A DNA stretch of 5,301 bases. Origin: an uncultured Gemmatimonadota bacterium. Lineage in GTDB: Bacteria; Gemmatimonadota; Gemmatimonadetes; Gemmatimonadales; Gemmatimonadaceae. Where the stretch lies: contig CAMPKM010000242.1 in assembly GCA_946887155.1 (NCBI GenBank), positions 1 to 5,301 on the forward strand, written 5' to 3'. Under the pieces are notes generated by a model. The model was not told where the DNA came from and did not search any database. It was given only the letters and a program-made list of their open reading frames with translations. The position numbers and the translations under genes were made by a program. Shown piece by piece: positions 1 to 5,301 of the stretch. Position 1 is the stretch's first letter, and each line of letters begins with the position of its first letter.

Positions 1-2
1 GT

Positions 3-1373
3 CCAGGAGCGGGGCCGGCGATTGTGCTTTCGTTCCTGCTGACCGCGATCGCCTGCGGGTTTGCCGCGCTGTGTTATGCCGAGTTCGCGGCCATGGTGCC
101 GATCGCCGGTTCGGCGTACACGTACTCGTACGCCGCGTTAGGTGAATTCGTCGCCTGGATCATCGGCTGGGACCTGATCGTCGAGTACGCCGTCGGCAAT
201 GTCGGCGTCGCGATCGGCTGGTCGGGTCACTTCCGGGAGCTGCTGACTCACTTTGGATTGAACCTTCCGGCGTGGCTCAGTACCGACTACCGGTCAGCAC
301 ACGCCGCCTTCGACGCGCTCAATGCCGGCGGGGGAGTGGATGCCGGCACGCAGTTCCTGGCGTCGGCGTGGTCGAATGCTCCGCAGATTGCGGGACTGCC
401 GCTCATCATCAACCTGCCGGCGGCAGCGGTCGTGTTCCTCATCACGATCCTGCTCATCATCGGCATCAGGGAATCGGCGAACGCGACCAGCGCGATGGTC
501 GTGCTGAAGGTCGGCATCATCCTGTTTTTCCTGGCGGTAGGCGCGTTCCTCATCAACCCGGAGAACTGGAACAACCCGGCGACGGGAGGCTTTGCGCCGA
601 ACGGGTTCAAGGGGGTCAGCGCGGCGGCCGCCATCATTTTCTTTGCGTACATAGGATTTGACGCGGTGTCGACGGCCGCCGAGGAGACGAAGAATCCGGC
701 GAAAGACATGCCATTCGGCATCATCGCCAGTCTCGTGATCTGTACGGTGCTGTACATCGCGCTGTCGGCAGTCATGACCGGTATGGCCCCCTGGCAGACG
801 CTGGGGACCCCGGAGCCGATGATCACCGCGCTGCAACAGGCGGAGGGCCCGCCGGGGCTGCTCACGTTCTCGCGGTTCATCGTGGCGTTAGGCGCGGTGA
901 TTGCGATGGGGAGCGTGCTGATCGTGTTCCAGCTCGGCCAGCCGCGCATCTTCTTCTCGATGTCGCGGGACGGGCTGCTGCCGAAGTTCTTCTCGAAGAT
1001 CCATCCCCGGTACCGCACTCCGTATGTCGGGACCATCATCACAGGGACGTTCGTGGCGACGTTTGCCGCGTTCGCGAACATCGCCGAGGTGGTCGACCTG
1101 ACGAACATCGGCACGCTGTTCGCATTCGTGCTGGTGTCGGCGGGCGTCATCTTCCTGCGCAAGGTGGAACCGGATCGCCCGCGTCCGTTCCGGGTGCCAT
1201 GGGTGCCATGGACGCCGCTGATCTCGATCCTGGCCTGCCTGTACTTGATGTTCCAGCTGCCGACCATCACGTGGATCCGGTTCGGGATCTGGCTGCTGAT
1301 CGGGCTCGTGGTCTACTTCCTGTACGGGTACCGGAATTCGGTGCTGAGGAACGGGAGAGGGAATAGGGAATAG
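3..1373 (+). CDS. APC-superfamily amino acid permease, cationic amino acid transporter (CAT/YfnA-like) type; 5' truncated by window edge
   Basis: An inner-membrane secondary transporter that probably imports amino acids by ion coupling. The frame is open from base 3, and AGPAIVLSF is read before the first possible GTG (24). AGPAIVLSF is a mid-protein CAT-family block, so position 24 is not a real start. About 60 N-terminal residues are missing, including TM1 with its glycine-rich substrate loop. Of 456 visible residues, ~41-66 carry the YSYAALGEFVAWIIGWDL-type block. Residues ~214-240 carry the TM6 signature FAYIGFDAVSTAAEETKNP, the clearest CAT marker. Residues ~313-344 carry QPRIFFSMSRDGLLP. 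The last ~90 residues (DLTNIGTLFAF, RPFRVPWVPW, then two hydrophobic helices) are the usual CAT C-terminus. The tail GRGNRE and the TAG stop are encoded by a heptamer repeat array, so the natural end may have been altered. A DAACS symporter follows 78 bp downstream. Family assignment is firm; the exact amino acid substrate is unknown. Confidence 0.93.
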   Translation, partial: PGAGPAIVLSFLLTAIACGFAALCYAEFAAMVPIAGSAYTYSYAALGEFVAWIIGWDLIVEYAVGNVGVAIGWSGHFRELLTHFGLNLPAWLSTDYRSAHAAFDALNAGGGVDAGTQFLASAWSNAPQIAGLPLIINLPAAAVVFLITILLIIGIRESANATSAMVVLKVGIILFFLAVGAFLINPENWNNPATGGFAPNGFKGVSAAAAIIFFAYIGFDAVSTAAEETKNPAKDMPFGIIASLVICTVLYIALSAVMTGMAPWQTLGTPEPMITALQQAEGPPGLLTFSRFIVALGAVIAMGSVLIVFQLGQPRIFFSMSRDGLLPKFFSKIHPRYRTPYVGTIITGTFVATFAAFANIAEVVDLTNIGTLFAFVLVSAGVIFLRKVEPDRPRPFRVPWVPWTPLISILACLYLMFQLPTITWIRFGIWLLIGLVVYFLYGYRNSVLRNGRGNRE

Positions 1374-1393
1374 GGAATAGGGAATCGGGAACT
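1359..1393 (+). repeat. Tandem 7-bp repeat (GGGAATA x3 perfect, plus two degenerate units) spanning the permease stop codon
   Basis: Five head-to-tail heptamers are visible: GGGAATA at 1359, 1366 and 1373, then GGGAATC at 1380 and GGGAACT at 1387. The array starts inside the last codons of the permease and supplies its TAG (1371-1373). Because 7 is not a multiple of 3, the TAGs at 1364, 1371 and 1378 fall in three different frames, so every + frame is closed here. A related array with the same period lies at 3866-3886. Its function is unknown; it could be slippage-generated or a scattered genome-wide repeat. Confidence 0.85.
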
Positions 1394-1451
1394 GGACTCG
1401 CGGGTCCGATCATAGCGGCTGGCACGACTCACTTCTGACATCTGGCAGGCC

Positions 1452-2846
1452 ATGGCTGAGTCAATAGGCAACAGCGGCAAGGGGATGAAGCTTCACACGA
1501 AGATCCTTCTCGGTCTGCTGATCGGGGCGGTGTTCGGGATTGCCGCCAACCAGGTGTTAGGCGGTACCCACGGGCTGGTGACGTGGGTCAACCGTTATCT
1601 CGCGGGACCCGTGGGGCAGATCTTTCTGCGGATGCTGTTCATGATCGTGATTCCCCTGGTCTTCGCGTCGATTTCGCTGGGCGTGGCCGGTCTGGGTGAC
1701 CTCAGGAAAGCAGGACGTGTTGGCGGGAAGGCGGTTACTTACTTTTTCCTCTCGACGGCGCTGGCGGCCACGATAGGTCTCATCATTGTCAGTATCATCC
1801 GGCCAGGCGAGGGACTCGATCCCGTCATTCGGGAGGGTCTGCTCCAGCAGTATGCGTCAGACGCCTCCGCGCGCGTCGAGGCAGCGCAGACCGGCGGCTT
1901 CGGTATTGGAACGATCGTCAACATCGTGACGCGAAATCCCGTGAAATCAGCAGTCGATCTCGACCTGCTGGGGATCATTTTCTTTGCCCTGATGTTTGGC
2001 GCCGCACTGACACAGCTGCCGGCGGAGCGGGCGCGGCCAATGATCGGGTTCCTGGAGGCGCTGAATGACATCGTCATCAAGATTGTCGGGTTCGCCATGC
2101 GCCTGGCGCCGTATGGGGTTGCCGGCCTGATTTTTGGCGTCACGTCGGTATTCGGGTTCCACCTGCTCAAGCCGCTGGCCGCCTATGTGCTTGTCGTCAT
2201 CGGCGCCCTGTTGATACACGCCCTGGTCAACATCTCCGCGATCCTGAAGTTTCTGGTGCGCGTAAGCCCACTGCTGTTTTTTAAGCGCATCCGGAACGCT
2301 CTAGTGACCGCGTTCTCGACGAGTTCCAGCAGCGGTACGCTTCCGACGGCGCTGGCGGTCGCGGAACAGAATCTTGGCATCCCGCCCCAGATCGCGGGTT
2401 TCGTTCTGCCGTTAGGCAGCACGATGTGCATGAATGGAACGGCCCTGTTCGAGGGCATTACTGTCATCTTTCTCTGCCAGGTCTTCGGTGTCGACCTGTC
2501 GCTGGGCCAGATGATCGTGGTGATGTTCATGGCCGTCATCACGGCCATCGGCGCGGCCGGCGTACCCGGCGGCTCGATCCCGCTCCTGGTCGGCATCCTT
2601 ACCATGTTCGGCGTGCCTGGTGAGGGTATCGCGATCGTCCTTGGCGTCGATCGTATTCTCGACATGTCCAGGACGACCGTGAACGTGTGGGGCGACCTTA
2701 CCGCCACCGCCTTTGTGGCGAAATCCGAAGGCGTGTGGAACGCCTCCATGATCCCTGCCGTTGAGGGCGTGGACCGCGCCCACATGGATGAAAGTCCCGG
2801 GTGGCCGCCACCATTGGAGCCGGCCCCGCCGATGGACAGGAAGTAA
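1452..2846 (+). CDS. Dicarboxylate/amino acid:cation symporter (DAACS, glutamate transporter family)
   Basis: A complete 464-residue inner-membrane symporter with the GltPh/EAAT fold, close to or slightly longer than the usual ~420-450. Visible landmarks are: an N-terminal helix from ~13 (KLHTKILLGLLIGAVFGI); TM3 with Y97-FFL-S101-T102; the HP1 serine-rich tip S291-S294 followed by GTLP; the TM7 motif M325-CMNGT-330; the HP2 tip GVPGGSIP (~370-377); and TM8 D400-RILDMSRTTVNVWGD415. By motif alignment D404, R407, T408, N411 and D415 match GltPh D394, R397, T398, N401 and D405. The retained arginine favours an acidic substrate (glutamate, aspartate or a dicarboxylate). The canonical NMDGT of TM7 is CMNGT, changing two ion-site positions. 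The tail (~448-464) is proline-rich. ATG 1452 has only a weak upstream GCAGG. ATG 1485 (residue 12) also fits the family N-terminus, but its purine run directly abuts the ATG. The gene may be co-transcribed with the permease. Confidence 0.95.
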   Translation: MAESIGNSGKGMKLHTKILLGLLIGAVFGIAANQVLGGTHGLVTWVNRYLAGPVGQIFLRMLFMIVIPLVFASISLGVAGLGDLRKAGRVGGKAVTYFFLSTALAATIGLIIVSIIRPGEGLDPVIREGLLQQYASDASARVEAAQTGGFGIGTIVNIVTRNPVKSAVDLDLLGIIFFALMFGAALTQLPAERARPMIGFLEALNDIVIKIVGFAMRLAPYGVAGLIFGVTSVFGFHLLKPLAAYVLVVIGALLIHALVNISAILKFLVRVSPLLFFKRIRNALVTAFSTSSSSGTLPTALAVAEQNLGIPPQIAGFVLPLGSTMCMNGTALFEGITVIFLCQVFGVDLSLGQMIVVMFMAVITAIGAAGVPGGSIPLLVGILTMFGVPGEGIAIVLGVDRILDMSRTTVNVWGDLTATAFVAKSEGVWNASMIPAVEGVDRAHMDESPGWPPPLEPAPPMDRK

Positions 2847-2851
2847 TCGTT

Positions 2852-2893
2852 CCAGGGTGGACTGAGGCGAACGCCACCATTGTGGCGCCCTGG
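2852..2893. terminator. Possible stem-loop between the convergent genes (weak terminator candidate)
   Basis: The 70-bp gap between two convergent stops contains CGCCAC (2872-2877), the loop CATT, and GTGGCG (2882-2887), a perfect 6-bp stem. Directly outside, CCAGGG (2852-2857) can pair with CCCTGG (2888-2893), leaving a 14-nt bulge on the left arm. A competing pairing of GAGGC (2863-2867) with GCCTC (2895-2899) is also possible. The location suits a bidirectional terminator, but no T-run follows on either strand, so intrinsic termination is not shown. Confidence 0.35.
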
Positions 2894-2916
2894 TGCCTCG
2901 TGATGATCGTCCCGGC

Positions 2917-3849
2917 TCAGGTAACGGTCGACTTCACTCCGGCTTCGCGCATCGCAAACTTCACGGCGCCGCGTTCGGGCATCACGCGCTCGGTCAGCAC
3001 CGTCGCGCCAGGCGCGATGGACTTGAGCCGCTGCTCGAGCCGTCGGCGGAGCAGGGACTTGGGCGCGATCAATCCGCCATGCAGTGCCAGACGGAACGCG
3101 GCACGCTCGTCGCTGAACAGTTTGCGCGCCAACGTGCGCACGTGAAGGCTCAGTTCCTCGACGGCGAGCGTCACCAGGGAGTTCGCGCGCAAGTCACCCG
3201 TCGCCGCCACCTCGAGCACGACCGGCGACAGTTTGCCAAGGTACGCCGGCGATGCGGCGGATGCCCAGGGTATGAGCCGATCCATCGACTCCAGACCCAG
3301 CGACGCCATGATGGCGCTCGACAGCGTGCTTTCCGGTTCCCGGCCGTCATGACTCGCCGCGGCGATACCGAGCGCGCGACGACCGATCCAGGCACCGCCG
3401 CCCTCGTCTCCGATGACCGGTCCCCATCCGCCGCAACGCGCGAGCATGCCGGTCGGTCCCTTTCCAAATGCGATGGAGCCGGTCCCTGCCGTGAGCAGTA
3501 TGCCCGGTACGGCGCCAAACGCGTCTTCCAGCGCGATCTCCGCGTCGGTGAGCACGATGATCGTCGCGGCGAGGCGATCGGCGTCGAGCGTCGCTTGTAG
3601 CGCATCGCGTTCGTCATCACGGCCGGCCCCCGCAACGCCGACACAGATGGCGCGCAACGGCCGATCCTCGTGACCGGCGTATGCCCGCTCAACCACTTCA
3701 CGAATCACCGCCGCCGATCGCGACGATTCACCGGGCCGGATCGCACTGCCCGGCGCTTCGGCGGTAGCGACTTCCGTGCCCTGTTCATCGGTGAGCAGCA
3801 CGCGGGTGTTGGAGCCCCCACCGTCAACCCCAGCAAAAAGACCGTTCAT
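2917..3849 (-). CDS. BadF/BadG/BcrA/BcrD-family ATPase, probable N-acetylglucosamine / MurNAc-type sugar kinase
   Basis: A cytoplasmic ASKHA-fold kinase of 310 residues, normal for the family, that probably phosphorylates an amino sugar with ATP. Visible motifs are: phosphate-1 loop G7-VDGGGSNTR16; VAGAG at 71-75; T101-D102, a candidate for the catalytic aspartate by comparison with human NAGK; phosphate-2 loop G122-TGS125; the block GGWGPVIGDEGGGAWIG (140-156), which matches the GGWG..GDEGS.YWI pattern of GlcNAc kinases; adenosine-site HGGL (257-260); and a C-terminal P..GAVKFA helix. The same frame is open upstream to an ATG at 3993, but that stretch only mirrors the transporter gene. The ATG at 3849 immediately precedes NGLFAGVDGGG and forms ATGA with the symporter stop. 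No clear Shine-Dalgarno is seen, which fits translational coupling. Clostridium MurK (MurNAc/GlcNAc kinase) belongs to this family, so GlcNAc, MurNAc or glucosamine are all possible substrates. The BadF name does not imply benzoyl-CoA reductase activity here. Confidence 0.92.
   Translation of the reverse strand: MNGLFAGVDGGGSNTRVLLTDEQGTEVATAEAPGSAIRPGESSRSAAVIREVVERAYAGHEDRPLRAICVGVAGAGRDDERDALQATLDADRLAATIIVLTDAEIALEDAFGAVPGILLTAGTGSIAFGKGPTGMLARCGGWGPVIGDEGGGAWIGRRALGIAAASHDGREPESTLSSAIMASLGLESMDRLIPWASAASPAYLGKLSPVVLEVAATGDLRANSLVTLAVEELSLHVRTLARKLFSDERAAFRLALHGGLIAPKSLLRRRLEQRLKSIAPGATVLTERVMPERGAVKFAMREAGVKSTVT
3846..3849 (-). other. ATGA stop/start overlap coupling symporter and kinase
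   Basis: On the - strand the symporter's TGA (3848-3846) shares bases with the kinase's ATG (3849-3847). With no recognisable ribosome binding site in the preceding TCGTCCAC, re-initiation by ribosomes finishing the symporter is the simplest way to translate the kinase. This also fixes the kinase start. Confidence 0.85.
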
Positions 3850-5300
3850 GTGGACGATTCGGCGCGGGAACGAGGAATGAGGAACGACGACACGATGCCG
3901 ACGAGCATCGTAATCGATGTGCCGATGAGAACGTACCACGGCCACGCGATTTGCGTGAATGGTTCCAGCGGCGATGCGAGCGAGGGAAACCACTCCGAGA
4001 ACTGGCGCGCGAACACCACTACAGTCATGGTCGCGATTCCGGTGGCCATGCCGATGAGGGCGTCCACCTGTTGCGCGCGCTTCCAGAGCACCGCCAGGAA
4101 GAACCCGCCCAGCAAGCCTCCGTACGTAAACGAGGCAATCGACAGCGCGACGATCACGACCGGAGTTCCCTGGTTGCGATAGAGCAGGGCGCCGCCAATC
4201 AGCACGATCGCCCAGAAAATCGTGAAGAGCCGTCCCATCCTGAATGCGGTTGCTTCGTCGGCCGGGGTCTTCCGGAGCGGCAGGTAGATGTCGTGCGTCG
4301 TCGCCGCCGACAGCGAGTTGATCGAGCCGGAAACGGTGCTCATCGCGGCCGCGAGAATGGCCGCTACGACGAGGCCGGTCACCCCAGCCGGCATGACTTC
4401 GATGATGAAGGTCGGGAAGATCTGGTCCGATGCCGCGAACTCGCGGCCGCGGTAATACGCATGCAGCCCGATCCCGATGACGAGGAAGATCGCGAACTGG
4501 ATGATGACCGCCACGCCGCTACCGATGAGCGCGCGGCGGGCATCGCGGAGGTTGCTGGAAGCGAGCAGTCGCTGAACGATGAGCTGGTCCGCGCCATGCG
4601 ATGCCATCGACAGGAATGCGCCGCCAATCAAACCCGCCCACAGCGTATGTGCGCGATCGAAGCCGGTATAGGTGTCGATCAGTTTCAACTTTCCAGCGGC
4701 GCCGGCTTCCGCGAAAATCGCACTCCACCCGCCGTCGACGCCCCGTCCGATGAGGTACATCGCCATCACCGCGCCGACCATGTAGATGCCGGTCTGCAGG
4801 ACGTCGGTCCAGACGACGGCGCGCATGCCGCCCTCGTACGTGTAGACGAGCGTGAACACGCCGAGGATCAGGATGGAGAGCGGCGCCACCCATTGGGCCG
4901 GCACGATGGGGCCGATGATGAGCGCTACCGGGATCGCGGTGGCGAACACGCGCACCGAGTCGCCGAACGCGCGCGTGACCATGAAGGTGATCGACGCGAA
5001 GCGGCGCGTGGCGAGTCCGAATCGCTGCTCGAGCATCGCATAGGCGGTCACCAGCTTCCCGTCCACGTACCGGGGAAGCAGGACCGCGGCGATCACGACC
5101 CGGCCGAGCAGGTAGCCGGCGGCAATCTGCAGGAACGACAGGTCACCGAGATACGACAGTCCGGGAATGCTGATGAAGGTGAGCGCGCTGGTTTCGGTCG
5201 CGACGACGGAAAACAGGACCGCCCACCACGGGATCTGCTGGTTGGCGACGAAATAGTCGCGGGCACTCTTCTGGCCGCGGCCGAGCCGGATGCCTAACGG
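3846..5300 (-). CDS. Sodium:solute symporter (SSS family); 5' truncated by window edge
   Basis: An inner-membrane Na+-coupled symporter of the SGLT/SSS type with a LeuT-like fold. The 484 visible residues begin PLGIRLGRGQKSARDYF at the right edge. The GTG at 5096 is internal, because family sequence (ATETSALTFISIPG, then LQIAAGYLLGR) precedes it. Probably only ~20-30 residues, most of TM1, are missing. Landmarks in visible numbering: ATETSALTFISIPG (~35-48, TM2 region); LLPRYVDGKLVTAYAMLEQRFG (~74-95); GGMRAVVWTDVLQ (~157-169), an SSS hallmark; HGADQLIVQRLLAS (~235-248); and AAAMSTVSGSINSLS (~317-331), which holds the hydroxyl residues expected to line the Na2 site. The C-terminus SSFLIPRSRAESST is partly encoded by a degenerate heptamer array. 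The gene overlaps the downstream sugar kinase as ATGA, suggesting that the imported solute is a sugar or amino sugar. SSS substrates are diverse (sugars, sialic acid, proline, carboxylates), so the assignment rests on context alone. Confidence 0.93.
   Translation of the reverse strand, partial: PLGIRLGRGQKSARDYFVANQQIPWWAVLFSVVATETSALTFISIPGLSYLGDLSFLQIAAGYLLGRVVIAAVLLPRYVDGKLVTAYAMLEQRFGLATRRFASITFMVTRAFGDSVRVFATAIPVALIIGPIVPAQWVAPLSILILGVFTLVYTYEGGMRAVVWTDVLQTGIYMVGAVMAMYLIGRGVDGGWSAIFAEAGAAGKLKLIDTYTGFDRAHTLWAGLIGGAFLSMASHGADQLIVQRLLASSNLRDARRALIGSGVAVIIQFAIFLVIGIGLHAYYRGREFAASDQIFPTFIIEVMPAGVTGLVVAAILAAAMSTVSGSINSLSAATTHDIYLPLRKTPADEATAFRMGRLFTIFWAIVLIGGALLYRNQGTPVVIVALSIASFTYGGLLGGFFLAVLWKRAQQVDALIGMATGIATMTVVVFARQFSEWFPSLASPLEPFTQIAWPWYVLIGTSITMLVGIVSSFLIPRSRAESST
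3866..3886 (+). repeat. Degenerate 7-bp repeat (RGGAAYG x3) inside the symporter C-terminal codons
   Basis: Three consecutive heptamers, GGGAACG (3866), AGGAATG (3873) and AGGAACG (3880), read on the + strand. The period and GGAAY core match the 1359-1393 array, and both have the same absolute orientation. On the coding (-) strand they encode SFLIPRS near the end of the symporter, about eight residues before its stop. The match is short and degenerate, so a common origin is plausible but not proven. Confidence 0.5.
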
Positions 5301-5301
5301 G

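Noticed and set aside
1194..1211. In-frame 9-bp direct repeat (GTGCCATGG twice) encoding VPWVPW
   Set aside because: A VPxVP-type repeat after RPFR is, as I recall, normal in CAT-family C-termini. The DNA repeat most likely reflects the conserved protein.
287..1270. A 327-codon open frame on the - strand opposite the permease
   Set aside because: It has no recognisable motif, and the + strand carries unmistakable CAT-family sequence over the same span. It is an antisense shadow.
1394..1407. Small hairpin GGACT-CGCG-GGTCC just after the heptamer array
   Set aside because: Only five pairs including a G-T wobble, and no T-run, so it is too weak to call a terminator or attenuator.
1408..1451. 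Possible promoter for the DAACS gene
   Set aside because: No convincing -35/-10 pair is seen. The CTGACA near 1435 is too close to the start codon, and co-transcription with the permease is equally possible.
3850..3993. Upstream extension of the kinase to an ATG at 3993
   Set aside because: The extra 48 residues overlap the symporter frame and are basic and unlike the family. The ATG at 3849 directly precedes the conserved N-terminal strand and phosphate loop.
3951..5297. A long 448-codon open frame on the + strand opposite the symporter
   Set aside because: Its product is an Arg/Glu/Asp/His-rich string with no domain or membrane pattern, typical of antisense frames in GC-rich DNA. The - strand frame has clear SSS motifs.

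Overview
This is a GC-rich bacterial chromosomal segment in which most third codon positions are G or C. It holds four genes, all membrane transporters except one sugar kinase, arranged as two pairs that converge near position 2880. There are no RNA genes, mobile elements, CRISPR arrays or phage genes. The protein flavour, codon use and 7-bp GGGAATA repeats would suit Gemmatimonadota or a related environmental phylum. That placement is an inference from memory of such genomes and is not proven by the window.

Left pair, + strand. The window opens inside an APC-superfamily amino acid permease of the cationic amino acid transporter (CAT/YfnA-like) type, whose first ~60 residues lie outside. Its stop codon sits inside a short tandem heptamer array (1359-1393). 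A 78-bp gap follows, then a complete DAACS (glutamate/dicarboxylate:cation symporter, GltPh fold) gene at 1452-2846. It keeps the TM8 substrate residues, but its NMDGT ion-binding motif reads CMNGT. Together the two genes look like an amino acid uptake block.

Right pair, - strand. A sodium:solute symporter (SSS family) enters from the right edge without its first residues and ends at 3846. Its TGA overlaps the ATG of a BadF/BadG-type sugar kinase (2917-3849; N-acetylglucosamine/MurNAc kinase fold) as ATGA, so the two are almost certainly translationally coupled. A permease joined to a cytoplasmic amino-sugar kinase suggests uptake followed by phosphorylation of a sugar, plausibly a cell-wall amino sugar. 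The substrate cannot be read from the sequence.

The 70-bp convergent gap (2847-2916) can fold into a stem-loop but lacks a T-run. The main non-gene signals are the two 7-bp-period GGAAY arrays, one at the 3' end of each truncated transporter gene, and a codon-context bias: all five in-frame TTA leucine codons I could find are followed by a GGC/GGT glycine codon. No undescribed multi-gene system is evident; the block is ordinary transport and salvage with a few small oddities.
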